A stretch of 22,058 bases of DNA from Choristocarpus tenellus KU-1152 (GCA_964200185.2 CAXNAD020000305.1:1-22058); one strand, 5' to 3'; shown: positions 1-10,537, counted from the stretch's first letter. Made by a program: numbers and translations. Notes: a model not told the origin generated them from the sequence alone.

Positions 1-235
1 GAGCTTGGGAGCAGCTACGTGAATATTTCCTAATCCATTCCGATGAGAAGATAGTTTCAGGCTCCAAAAGGTGATGACAGTCAAGATGCCATCGAGGTCA
101 GCCCCCCCCAAATCACTTCTACAATGATGTTGGGCTGGGTTGGCCAGATGGCGATGGATCAAAGTATCTGGGGGGGGGGGTGCCAGCGTCCGTTCTTGAC
201 GATGATGGGGCATGACATGTCTGAGCTGGTGCTAA

Positions 236-493
236 ATTCGACCACAGTTTTCTAGGCGTTGCATTGACATGTTTGAGGATAACGATGGTGCATGCAAACT
301 AATACAAAATGCCACAAGCTCTACTAGAACAAAGCAAATTTATGTTCAACACCATTTTCTGAGGGACTTAGCTAGAAAAGGAGAGCTTCGTGTTGTTTTT
401 GTTGGTACTGCAAATCAGAGGGCAGATGTGTTGACCAAGAATTTGCCAGTCCGAGTTTTTAAACAAAGTGTGAAGTTTTTAATGAACATGTAA
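236..493 (+). pseudogene. Ty1/copia retrotransposon, C-terminal RNase H fragment
   Basis: This is the end of a copia-type polyprotein. From the Met at 269 the frame reads EDNDGACKLIQN, then RTKQIYVQHHFLRD, then ANQRADVLTKNLP, and stops at 491-493. These match in order the DN-x-GA-x-KL, RTK-x-I-x-V-x-HHF-x-RD and Q-x-AD-x-x-TK-x-L motifs at the end of copia RNase H. The frame is closed by a TAA at 233-235, and nothing upstream in the window looks like reverse transcriptase, so the element is 5'-truncated or broken there. The identification is firm. The left edge of recognisable element sequence is uncertain. Confidence 0.85.
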
Positions 494-550
494 GAAAATA
501 TGTGTGTTGTTTTTTTTGTGATTGTTTGAGAGCTAATACTTGTTTTCAGC

Positions 551-560
551 AAGGGGAGGA
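551..560 (+). other. Polypurine tract of the copia element
   Basis: A purine run (AAGGGGAGGA) lies 57 bases after the RNase H stop codon and directly before a TGTTGAATAA start. This is the usual place and makeup of the plus-strand primer of an LTR retrotransposon. The call rests on position and composition. Confidence 0.65.
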
Positions 561-872
561 TGTTGAATAACCTAGTGTTGTCCTTCCGTTGTCTGTGCTG
601 ATACAAGTATACAACATAGGTTTTATGTATGTATATATTTAGTTTGGTAAAATGCAAAGTAGTAACGTGAATAGCAGTATGGTGGACCAAAGGGCCAATA
701 CCACTGGTACGATATGGTGGGTCAATGAACCAATACCAGTGGTACGGTGGGACAATAGTAGTAATATAGTGATATTGGGCACCCAGCTGACAATACCCAA
801 TATACAATAAATAATTCAGTGCATGTTTTACCATGTAACTTAACTACTAGCTTTCGGCGACGAGCCTTTACA
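561..872 (+). mobile_element. Probable 3' LTR of the copia element
   Basis: The LTR starts with TGTTG directly after the polypurine tract. It carries an AATAAA at about 806-811 that could serve as the poly(A) signal. The right end is a guess at the TTTACA near 867-872, which would give a TG...CA element of about 312 bases. No second LTR or target-site duplication can be checked, because the left part of the element is missing. Two near-palindromes (TACCACTGGTA at 699-709 and TACCAGTGGTA at 734-744) lie inside it. Confidence 0.5.
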
Positions 873-1727
873 GTGCCAAACTTCTCAAAACTCCTATCAT
901 AGTGTTATAAAATGAGTTGCCAAGATTTTTGAAAATAATACTTGGACCATCTTGAGACTTTGGAAGGTCCACAAACTGAGAAGGATTCTGGTGTTTTGGA
1001 TTCCAACATCGGACAGAGAGGGAAGGGGACTGACTTATGACTGAAAAGGTACCAACAACATCGATGACCTATGAGATGCCCTCAAACTGATTGCCATAAA
1101 AACCTCACAACACAGTGCGCCCAGGTGACTCAGTTGGGTTTCCCACAGTACACTCTGCGTGACACTTGAATGTTTAAGGGCATATTCATCCTATTTTAAG
1201 CTGATTCTTACTGATGAGCGCAAGATATAAAAGCTGAGGTGAGCAATGCACGGGATCACTGACAGATCACAAGATTTCAAGACCTTCCACCAACTCGAAC
1301 ACTTTGTCCATATGAATGAGAAGTGACTTCTTATCTGCCCGGATCGTCACAAGTACTACTTCTACGAATTGACTGATAGATACCCTGCCAGAAAGGTCAG
1401 GACAAGGGCCACATTACCTTTTGAGCCAACAATTCACTTCATTTATTCCAGTCCAGGTCAACCTTACGTTCCTGAGTAGAGGTAGTATTGACTGCACTTC
1501 AGTAAAATAAACTATTTAAAAATTGCTACTTCATAGTTCATGACTATAGACAGAACCTTGTTCAATACTATGACTACTCTCCCAGTGCCTCTATACAAAG
1601 CACTCTTCATTGAATGCATACTCCACAGCCTGGGGCAACATTGCAAGATATGTTCAGAGCATTCCTCTATTTTTATCAAAGCATGCCAAAGAAAAATCTG
1701 TTAACAGTGGAACTGGTTTCAGTTTTA
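873..1727. other. Stretch without a recognised gene
   Basis: No convincing exon, RNA gene or repeat array was seen on either strand. The minus-strand hydroxylase must end its transcript here. A minus-strand AATAAA (TTTATT at about 1442-1447) lies some 280 bases past its stop codon and is one candidate poly(A) signal. Confidence 0.4.
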
Positions 1728-2702
1728 TCACTTGCCAAAGCCTTCACTTCGTCCAGATCTACGGGACATTTTCTTGGCTGTTTTTGAAGCCTTTCGCCTG
1801 CCCTGCCTGTTCTTTGGCGCTTGGTTAATAACATCTTCTGGAGTTGAGTAACCAGAAACCAAGCCCTCCGCCTTCAGCTCATCCATAAAGTCATCAAGTC
1901 GATCTAATTGTGCTTCAGGTCCCAGGACCTGCCTTGGCTTGATGGTTGGGCCTTTCTTCAGCAAAGAAGGGTCATCTAAGGCTTCGAAAATAAAGTTGAG
2001 TGCACTCTGCTCTTCAGTGGTCACCTCCGGGTGCCAAAATCGAATGAGGAGGACTACACGACTCGTAGATGACTCATTGCCAGTTTCATGCATGAAGCTG
2101 GCATCAAAGACAAGAACTTTGCCATTTTGCCACTCCTTTCTACTTTCACCCACTTGAATCCAGCACTTGCCATCAGGAACATCAACACCAAGGTGTGCAG
2201 TGAGCACAAAATTAGTATTATCTGTGTGCAAACTGACTCCTGTCATCGGCTCTTGCCTTGCAAAACATACCTCACAGGAAGGCAGTGGCAAAGATTTGAC
2301 GATCTTTGTTGTCTCAGGAAACATCGCACAGTTGGTTGAGTCCCATTGTCGGTCTTGCAGAACAATCTTTCGCCAGTTGTCCCCGTAAGCATTATCATCA
2401 TCTCCTGCAGCAGGTATCCATAACTCGCCTCCAGCTTTCTCTTTCCACCTCTGAAATTCAGCTGTGATGACATCAGCATTTTCTGCAAGGGTGCTAGCCC
2501 AGGGGTAGTCGTCAGGGTGGTGCCATGGCTTAGCAGACAGCCCTTCCAGGTAAGATCCTGCACACTGCAGCCCCTTCCCAATCCAAAATTGTTTAAATCT
2601 ATCACCCTTGCGGAGTCTCGTCCAGGCATCAAGCACTCTCGACACCTTTTCTGGTTTGAAATGTTGTTTGAGTGCTTGCTCGACATCCTCTCCAAGTCCC
2701 AT
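1728..2702 (-). CDS. Aspartyl/asparaginyl beta-hydroxylase-like 2-oxoglutarate oxygenase
   Basis: One open exon encodes 324 residues from the ATG at 2702 to the TGA at 1728. The middle holds the Asp/Asn beta-hydroxylase fold. SLHTDNTNFVLTAHLGV (about 157-173) carries the first iron ligand His159. ASFMHETGNES (201-211) carries the second, His205. Arg215, ten residues later, matches the 2-oxoglutarate-binding Arg of animal AspH, and RFWHPEV follows. Family members use Fe(II) and 2-oxoglutarate to hydroxylate Asp or Asn side chains, but the substrate here is unknown. Asp161 sits where animal AspH has Gly. The last 27 residues are strongly basic (298-318). Residues 1-130 are not recognisable. The ATG may not be the true start: the frame stays open upstream to a good splice acceptor (pyrimidine-rich, AG at 2723-2722), so a 5' exon may be missing. 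The family is fairly certain, the N-terminus is not. Confidence 0.85.
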   Translation of the reverse strand: MGLGEDVEQALKQHFKPEKVSRVLDAWTRLRKGDRFKQFWIGKGLQCAGSYLEGLSAKPWHHPDDYPWASTLAENADVITAEFQRWKEKAGGELWIPAAGDDDNAYGDNWRKIVLQDRQWDSTNCAMFPETTKIVKSLPLPSCEVCFARQEPMTGVSLHTDNTNFVLTAHLGVDVPDGKCWIQVGESRKEWQNGKVLVFDASFMHETGNESSTSRVVLLIRFWHPEVTTEEQSALNFIFEALDDPSLLKKGPTIKPRQVLGPEAQLDRLDDFMDELKAEGLVSGYSTPEDVINQAPKNRQGRRKASKTAKKMSRRSGRSEGFGK

Positions 2703-3565
2703 TTGCAAGCTTGTTGACAGCCTGTTAACAAAACCAGAGCATGGTATTGCAGCTATTTAGTCTTGAAAACCATTGTTCAATATTACTCTGTGATTTCCCA
2801 TCTGCACAGTATGGGACGCGAAGATCCTAATTAGAAATTTGGAATTTCTATTTTTCGATCACGAGTGAAATTCCGTAATGACACAAGGCGGGATCGTGGT
2901 GCAGACGTACCGCTATCATCGCGAGGGAATTCCCTTGCAGCAGTCGACGGTATGAGCAGGAATGAAAGCACATGGCAGTATTTTACCACTTATCCATTGC
3001 ATGTAATTCAGAGTCGTTCCCTACTGTGGAAAAAAACATGACCATAATGATGCCTTCCCCTGCCAAGATGCTCAAGGCTGCCAGGATATGACGTAAACGG
3101 ATGAAGATGGGCGCCCTATTATAGAGAATATCTCAGTCTAAGTAGGAAAAACCAAATGAGAAGAATTCTCACCCACGACTTCCCTGCACACACTCCGCAC
3201 AGCAAGCAGACTTTCAGCTGGAGGCGGATCACCAGGCTCACCTACTACGGACTCCCAGAATGTCGACCCTGTCTCTTAATATCAACCCGGAGCCTCCCAT
3301 AGCGGGAAAGGTAAAAGCTTGACCCAGATCAGTTATTAGGGCAGCCCCAACCATGAATCTATGAAGGTATGACTTGACACACCGACTCATGATGAAGTTG
3401 TAGATACTGTTACCTTTGCTCGACATAACAACTACAACATTTAACAGACAAACTATGCTCCAGAGCGATCTCATCCCATCAAATGGCCCCAGGGCCAAGA
3501 CTCTATGTGTAGGTAGACAAACCCTTTTGAACAAGACCAGTTAGAGTAGTAGTGTGCTTACGCAA
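2703..3565. other. Upstream region between the divergent hydroxylase and decarboxylase genes
   Basis: The two flanking genes point away from each other, so this stretch should hold both promoters and any 5' exon of the hydroxylase. A likely minus-strand acceptor ends at 2722. Minus-strand donor-like sites lie at 3413 (AAAG|GTAACA) and 2910 (AGCG|GTACGT). No TATA box or other promoter element could be assigned with confidence. Confidence 0.4.
3414..3474 (-). CDS. Possible first exon with signal-peptide-like start (weak)
   Basis: From an ATG at 3474 the minus strand reads MRSLWSIVCLLNVVVVMSSK before a GTAACA donor at 3413. One Arg followed by a long hydrophobic run looks like a signal peptide. 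It lies upstream of the hydroxylase on the same strand, only 92 bases from the decarboxylase start. It does not join directly, because it ends in phase 1 whereas the acceptor at 2722 needs phase 2. A further exon would be required. It may be chance. Confidence 0.2.
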
Positions 3566-6500
3566 ATGATAAGGATTGGGTCCAGCGCTTTATTGGCCAC
3601 CGGCTTGGCTTGTGGCTGTCTTCCTTACTCTGAGATAGTTGCTTTTATCCTGCCCACATGCCAGACTTCACCGCGTTCATGTTTCAAGCCTGCTGTGTGG
3701 GCCGTTGGTTCCTTGTGCTCTTCAGCCCCAATGCTGCACATGAGTTCGATAAATGCTGAGTTTCCTCTTCAAAACGACCTCCTGTTGCGAGCAGCAAGGG
3801 GGGAGAAAGTAGAGCGAACACCGGTATGGCTCTTCCGTCAGGCAGGAAGGTGACCCCCAAGTAGGGGTAGATGTGCCTGTTACCCTATATTCGACCTGGT
3901 GTTTTAAGCGCAACGCTTCTTGCTGAAAAGCACGCAATTATCCATTCTGTGGCAATAATAGTATTGATTTAATCTACCGCTTGGTGCTAGACACGACCCA
4001 CACCCGTATATACTTGAAGCACAGTAACCGGCCCTCAACCTCAGGCACCTCCCAGAGTACAAGATTTATAAGGAAATCAAAGGGAAGAACTTCCTGGAGC
4101 TTCTTCAGGTACCTCCCGTTTGTTTTTGATTGGTGTCTTATCGCCAGACTGGGAAGATAGGGAAACTGTGAGCTTACGAGATTAAAGATAGTTGGAGAAC
4201 CATCTTGTTGCCTTGAATTTTTTTAGTACTTGTTATTCTTTTCGTTAAGCATACTTGAGGTGACCATGGTCAGAGCATCTTTGTACTCTCCTACAAGCCT
4301 TAACAGATGTATACGTCCATTCCTCTTCGTGTCAGTAATGTAGGGGTGTTCTGCTTCTTGAGAGTCTTAATATTCAGAATGTTATTCGTTAGAGTGTATG
4401 GACCGCATCCCTGGTTTAATCCCTTTGCTGTTGTTTTTCTATGCATCCTTCATAACAACAGGATCCTGAGGATGTGGCAGAAGTAACGATGCAGCCCATA
4501 CGCAGATATGACCTGGATGCTGCCATCCTCTTCTCCGATATTTTGGTGGTTGCCCAGGTAGGGACGACACACCCATTGATTATGACAAGAGGAATTTCCA
4601 TGCATTCGTTGCTACCTTGTTTGTTAAGAGGTCCAAAATTGATTCAACGATGGCATCCATTGAGTGTGGCAGAGTTAGTTGAATGTGAACAGGTGAAACT
4701 GGTATCGCACACATATCCTGCTAGGTAGGAATGCTGCATAAAGCCTACAAGTATAGTGATGGTCTTTTAATAGTTCAGTCATTCTTAAGAAGACCAAGTG
4801 GAGGAAGTATAATATAGCTCCATGGATTAAGAATGCATTGCTCAAATTGTATGTGCATCCGTGGCAGGCCCTGGATATTGTGGTGGAGATGCCTGGAGGA
4901 AAGGGCATCACTATACCAGAACCCATTCGTGATCCTATGGACATGGCAGAACGCTTGCCAGCGGTTGTACATGTGAAAGAGAAGATGTCTCACGTGATTG
5001 AATCAGTAACGCGAATCAAGCAGGTTAGACTACATTTGTGCAAGGCAGAGAGAGAAAGGAGGTATTTCTTTTTTCTTTGATTGAGATTACTCACTTTTAT
5101 GATGAAATGTTACAGCTTATATTGATTTTCTTTTCAGTGCAGGTCTTGTGGAAGCTATTATTGGAAAGACATGATCTATGTGTTGTACTGAACTCATGAT
5201 GGAGATGACACTTACGCACTGCCTTTCATGTTTTTGTGTAGAATTTGAGAGGAGCTTACCCTGTGAGATGCATAGCAGGGGCTGTGTTGTAAAGCTAATG
5301 GGTAAACGTATATTCCTGAGTCTTCAAGTTCCGAAATATAGGTGGCCATGGTTCACAACTGTGCTTGTTCTTGTTTACGGCAAGTACTCCTTGCTATATA
5401 CATGTAGGACTTCTACTCAGGGAGTGATAGAAGGGTTGTCCCCTCACCAAGAATCTTCTGTGTCACAGGAGCTTAAGGGGAAGGTCCCCCTCATTGGCTT
5501 CAGTGCAGCACCTTGGACGCTGATGTTCTATATTGTTGGTGGCAGCAGCAAGCGCAACACAGATTATGGTGAGGAGCTGATACTTCCATTTTTTGAAGTT
5601 ATAACTTATGTGAGATGTATCTGCAAATATCACTTACAGCTGTTGGGGTTTGTTAACAGATGGGATGAGTTATGGATCATTGTAATTCGTAGTTGAACCT
5701 CAAGGGATGATTTGCACCTCTATTATTGCAAATTGTAGAGAGCTAAAGGACTTGAAGTCAGCTACAGGTGACTGGGTAGTCAGGATAACCTTTTTTCCTT
5801 TCTCAGTGATCTTCAAAACCAAAAATTGCCAAAGCGATGGGCAAGTATTTTCTGTAAACATTGCCTTTTCATGCTTCAGAGGGTCATACACAGCTTTATC
5901 TTTGGGTTGAACCTATGGGCCTGCTTTTTTTTTCATTCACCTAGTTCTTGCTTGTTATACACTTGCTCTGCAGGTGAGCGTTGGCTGCAGGACCACCCTC
6001 AAGCCTCAACAGAGCTGATGGACAAGCTGACAACAGTAGTAGTGGACTACATGGAGGCACAGGTGAGCAAGGCTCTAGGTAAGATGTAATGAAATGTATA
6101 CCGCAATCAATCTTTCATACACTAACACAACTACTCTGCAGATACTCAAATCTGCACTAACAACCCAACTCTTATTGAATGAGAGCCTAGTCGATCAAAA
6201 TTCTCTTTAAGCACAATCCCATGTTCTTCTCAAACCTCTGTTGGGGGTTGAAGAAAGGGATGAAAGGTGTAAGAACTATTATAGTAAGTGCTGCACTTAG
6301 GCATGCATGCAAGCTCAGCAATCCCTCAAGGACGTTAGGCATGGTGTGCATGATGTGCTTGGCAGTTGTGTAATATTAACTACCAACTGTTCTAGTTGAG
6401 TGCCTTACAACTATATCATTCTATATTTTTACAAATTTAATACCTGCACCTTGAAGTCTAGATATCTTTCTGATGTCTAAAAACTCCAGGTTGCATACTC

Positions 6501-8961
6501 ATCTTTTATGATGGGCTGCTTCACATTTTTTATCCATGCACTCCTTTTGGAAGGGAGGGAGAGATTGGGAGAGAGATCAGCCACTCAAATGGTGTTTCAT
6601 ATAATAGACTGTCTTAGTCATTGCTGAACCTAAATTATCAATATCAACATCGACATCAACATCCTCCAGGTTGAAGCTGGTGCAGACATCCTCCAGGTGT
6701 TTGAAGCCATGGGTGCATTCATCAGTGAGGAGAATTTTTACAGTTATGCTATGCCCTACCTTAAAAGGTATGCTATAGATCCTCAAAAAAGATGCGCTTA
6801 TAATTCTGCCTGTGTGTGCCTCACCTTCAATTATCATTGATCTATGGAATAGGGAACCATGCTTGTATTGTATTGAACAAGACAAGTGGAGAGATGGATA
6901 GATGTTCTTTAATCGGTTGATTGTCCCTTTTAGCTGTGGTTTTGTATGATATCATCCAGTTGTACTTCTAACAAATATTTACTTGGGAATGATGAGTGCT
7001 GTGAGATGTGGGAGAAGCTATGAAGCATGTTGATTATAGTTTGTATTCTGTATTGAAAAAGGGTTGATCAAACCAACCTTCATCTCAAAAGTAATCCCCC
7101 CCTTGCCCCTTCTCTCCCTGTTAGTGGTGGCAATGAGGGTTTACAAGTATAAAATTCCGTTCCTGTACGCCCCCTGGGTTCAATCACAATATAGGCTGTA
7201 GATTATTCATCCAAGTTTGGACCAGAATCTTGAGTTTAGACTTTTGAGTTATCTGTACCCAATATCCCCACCCATACGTGACAGCAACAATAAGATATGG
7301 TTATAATCCTCATGCCAGCCTTAGATCTGGCTCTTCAATTCAAGGAAACTCATGTCAAGCAGTAAGCCTACACAGTGCAAGGAGTGAGAATTGGAAGAGA
7401 TACCAGTCTTTCAGGGAGCTAATGATACCTAGGGCATATAGAGACAGGCCATTTAGTCATGACTGGTATAATTCACCATCACAAGATCATGTAGAAATTT
7501 TGATGAGTTTTTCTGTTTCCTCTCAAGTTGTTCGATACAAAAAAATTGAAGGTAATTTTTTTCATGTGACACGTATCTTGTTGACCTGTCATGTTGTATC
7601 CAAAAGAAATGTGATCTCGCATTTTTGAAAACAATTGTACATAGGTCGACCTACACAAATCCTTTCAGAAGTACTTGAGTTGTAATATTTACATATATTT
7701 GATTGTTGCCTGGATCCCACTGATGCGGGAGACTGTAGATGTTTATCAGTATATACTAGGTGGGTTTTGCATTCAATCTTAGTTCACTGTCTTGTTTGCA
7801 TTGGTTGGACAGGATTGTGTCAGAGATCAAGACTCGTTGTCCAGGGGTGCCAGTGATGGTATTTGCAAGAGGTGCCACATATGCCAACGTTGCTCTTCAG
7901 GTTTGTGTTCATGGTTTAGAGTATGTGTAGATGAATTGGAATATGGATAATTTGACATTCAGCAACCACCCTCCAGAATGTACATTGTGTATTATATTTG
8001 AAATTGACAGCAAAGGCAGGGTTCTTCAATGCTCGCTCATGTAGCATCTTGTAGGTTCAAGTTCTACTACAGAACCCAAAAATGATAGAGAGTTTTCTTT
8101 GAGTCAACTACCTCGAGCCCCAGTTGTGCAGGGTCGAGAATCTTCACAGCACAGCAGTGTGGACATCAGCAGTTGCAGGGAGCATGGTGCAAGGTTTCCC
8201 ATTCTAGTGCCACTACCTCCATTGTGAGAATACAACCCACTATACAAAGTAGCACCTTTTGATAACCTATCATATCATACATGTTTTGTTATGATGACAC
8301 AGGAGGCTGGGTACGACGTAGTGACCATGGATACAGGGACAGATAGGAAGGCCACTAGGGCTGCACTTGCAGAGGCAGCAGCAAAAGCAGGGACACAGCC
8401 AGCTACCGTTCAGGGGAACTTTGATCCTCGAATGCTATCACCAAGGAATGGGTTGAAGGTGAACAGAATTGTTGTGCAAATTTTGCTAGGCATTTTGCAA
8501 GATAGTCGTTCACCCTGTCCTTTTAGGACATTTTCACTCCTGTTGGTAACTGCAATATACTTTGTGCTTGATATCATCCAATACTTAAATTATTACCCTG
8601 GGCATTCATTCACAGTAATGCAGTATGTTTGTTTCTTGCCACTGAGTTGTTTTCACATTGTCAGCTGACCTTTCCATTGTGACTACATTCACCAATACAT
8701 GACCATGGCAAGTCATGACCAAGCATGTGTTACATACTAACAAATTCAACCAAACCCCTCCACTCTGACAAGGTCCGAGAAGCAACAGCAAAAATGATGA
8801 AAGACTTGGGTCCACAGGGTCTCATTGCCAACTTGGGGGAGGGTCTCATGGGTGAGGAGCATCCATTTACAGTGAAGAACTTTGTGGATGCTGTGCATGA
8901 ATTTTCAGAGCGTTTGGTGGAGAGGGAGAAGGAGGCTGCTCTGGCAAAAGAGGCACGGTAG
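3566..8961 (+). CDS. UROD: Uroporphyrinogen decarboxylase, plastid-targeted, ten exons
   Basis: The enzyme converts uroporphyrinogen III to coproporphyrinogen III in haem and chlorophyll synthesis. Exons: 3566-3849, 4045-4108, 4462-4557, 4868-5023, 5469-5568, 5974-6062, 6670-6767, 7813-7900, 8303-8458, 8773-8961. All introns are GT-AG and phases match, giving 439 residues. The start is the first ATG after an in-frame TAG at 3542. Residues 1-65 form a presequence: hydrophobic signal, then IVAFILP at 24-30. The mature part begins near 66. Signature one reads [15 protein letters not shown] (86-100), with Phe for the usual Met and His for Tyr; Arg91 and Arg95 match human Arg37 and Arg41. Asp142 (FSDIL) matches Asp86. 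Tyr221 lies in [16 protein letters not shown]. At human Ser219 there is Ala276 (FEAMG), and at His339 there is Glu400 (ANLGEGL). Overall length and order fit the family closely. It may be a divergent paralogue. Confidence 0.95.
4109..6669. other. Decarboxylase introns 2-6
   Basis: The introns are 4109-4461, 4558-4867, 5024-5468, 5569-5973 and 6063-6669. Apart from splice sites I see no gene, RNA or tandem array of note in them. The last ends in an imperfect ATCAAC-type run just before the exon 7 acceptor. Open frames inside are short and not conserved-looking. Confidence 0.6.
6768..7812. other. Decarboxylase intron 7, longest of this gene
   Basis: This intron is 1,045 bases between a GTATGC donor and a TTGGACAG acceptor. 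It contains a plus-strand frame open for 116 codons from a GTG at 7278 to 7628. I cannot match it to any family and treat it as chance or a decayed mobile sequence. No repeats stand out. Confidence 0.5.
8019..8078 (+). other. tRNA-like three-stem fold in decarboxylase intron 8
   Basis: Three helices can be drawn by eye. An outer stem pairs GGGTTCT (8019-8025) with AGAACCC (8071-8077), seven perfect pairs. An inner stem pairs ATGCT (8029-8033) with AGCAT (8043-8047) around a nine-base loop. A third stem pairs GTAGG (8051-8055) with TCTAC (8063-8067), one pair being G-U, around the loop TTCAAGT, which has the sequence of a tRNA T-loop. An A follows the outer stem at 8078, like a discriminator base. 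The fold is only 60 bases long, has no D arm and leaves three bases between the T arm and outer stem, so it is not a normal nuclear tRNA. It may be a tRNA-derived remnant or chance. Confidence 0.3.
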
Positions 8962-9849
8962 AGGTCATGTCAGGATGAGGTTGTGGCGGTCACAGAGAGG
9001 AAATTGTTCTACATTTTTTTGTTCTGTCAAGGAAACAGAAACAGGAGACATTATTTCCATTCAGAGAGGGTTTTAGAGGTTTACAGGTTAGTAGGTATCC
9101 TAGTATATCCCAAGTATTCATGACAAGGTAGTCAGCAAAAGAAACAAGTACCACAAGTATCAGAGCTTCAGAGTGGGATTTTTTTGGTACCTCCACGAAT
9201 TTGGGAGGTATATGTGTGCATTCTGGTTAATTTGATATAGTTGCTTGCAGCATAGATGTGTAGATGACCACACATAGTCAGTACCTATCATGGAAACACT
9301 TCCAATGTGTGAAGTTTAGCTTGTGTTCTCCCCAAGAGCAGTCCTTGGTGGTATGTATCCTCATGTTCCATTGCCTAGTCATTTCTGTGCACCAGGGTAG
9401 TACTATGTTGAGCATTAGTTGATCTACAGAAAAGGCAACAGGACACATGTTGAGGGGGAATATCCCCCATGAGCTGAATTCCACCAAATAGGTACAATAC
9501 AAATGTATAAAGGATTCACTTTACGGACTATAGAATACATGGAGCAATGTTGTCTATGTCTAACGCATCAAGTCAATTTACTCCAATATAGCCAATATAG
9601 GAAGGAGTGCCTTCAGAAGTGGACATTAATTACACATATATCAAGGATACATCTTCTCATTAATATTCTACACACATTCCTGATTAGCAGTCAGTGCAGT
9701 GGTATGGCATTGTAAATGTACCGCTAATGGCAATTGTAAGGAAGGTAAGGCCATTCTACAAATAGCACTGGCCATTCTTACTTGTACTGCACTACTGATT
9801 AAACTGAAATCTTATGCAAAACACTGGTATATAAAATACAATACAGGGA

Positions 9850-9855
9850 AATAAA
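9850..9855 (+). other. Candidate poly(A) signal for the decarboxylase
   Basis: An AATAAA hexamer sits about 890 bases past the decarboxylase stop codon. Many algae use other signals, so this is only a candidate. Confidence 0.3.
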
Positions 9856-9888
9856 GCATTCTCAACGTCTCACTCTACATCTTCTGCA

Positions 9889-9894
9889 TTTATT
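9889..9894 (-). other. Candidate poly(A) signal for the reductase
   Basis: A minus-strand AATAAA sits about 855 bases past the reductase stop codon and 34 bases from the opposing plus-strand signal. If both are used, the two transcripts end almost at the same point. Confidence 0.3.
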
Positions 9895-10537
9895 GCTGAA
9901 CGTTTTAAAGTTTTTGTGTTTTTTGTTGAGACTCAGAAGACTTAAGGCTTTTTTCCTCCAAAGATGGGAATGTGAGTTTGGTGACAAGAGAAACATGGTG
10001 ATATTGATGTAGTTGGACACATGGACATCTTTTTTCTTGCCTAATGCACTGTGGATGACAAGATGCAAGGTAGTGATAGCCCACAACTTGCAATGCACAA
10101 TTCATACATGTTTTGTACCTCTTGTCGGTGAACATTTCCACACTACTTATCCAGGTGAGTCCATTGCCCATTTCTCATGGTTTGAGAATTTTACAACATA
10201 AATTGTAGGATTTCTAGTGGGTATATTTTCAGGGAAATATGTCATTCCAAGGGCGTGAGCCCTGATTGTACAAATATAAAACCAACACAATGCAGTGGAT
10301 GTTTCATTTTAAATGCTGATAAGCATGCAATCAGTCCAGGTCTGCTAAACATGTCCCTCCCTCCTCCATTGGAACCTCTAACTCAATTTTCCCTGACCTG
10401 TCATATCCATAGACTTCTGAACACCTCTTTGAACATATGTAGCTGCAATCAATCCATTCCCCACATGCTCTACACAACAAGCATCACATTCCATTCCACT
10501 GTATAGTGTGTACTCTAAAAACTGTATGTATACATTA

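Noticed and set aside
415-834. Minus-strand frame of 139 codons
   Set aside because: It runs antisense through the copia LTR and RNase H tail, is rich in Tyr, His and Thr from AT-rich DNA, and matches no family.
2900-2999. Intermediate 5' exon for the hydroxylase with donor at 2910
   Set aside because: Frames ending at this donor are in phase 0 or hit a stop, while the acceptor at 2722 needs phase 2.
5143-5172. Possible extra decarboxylase exon after a TTTTCAGTGCAG acceptor
   Set aside because: Exon 4 joins exon 5 in phase and gives an unbroken family alignment; the extra piece would bring in a stop codon.
7170-7200. Possible tRNA B-box (GGTTCAATCAC)
   Set aside because: No T-stem or acceptor stem can be drawn around it.
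7278-7628. Plus-strand frame of 116 codons in decarboxylase intron 7
   Set aside because: It begins at GTG, has no recognised motif, and lies wholly inside an intron whose flanking exons join in phase.
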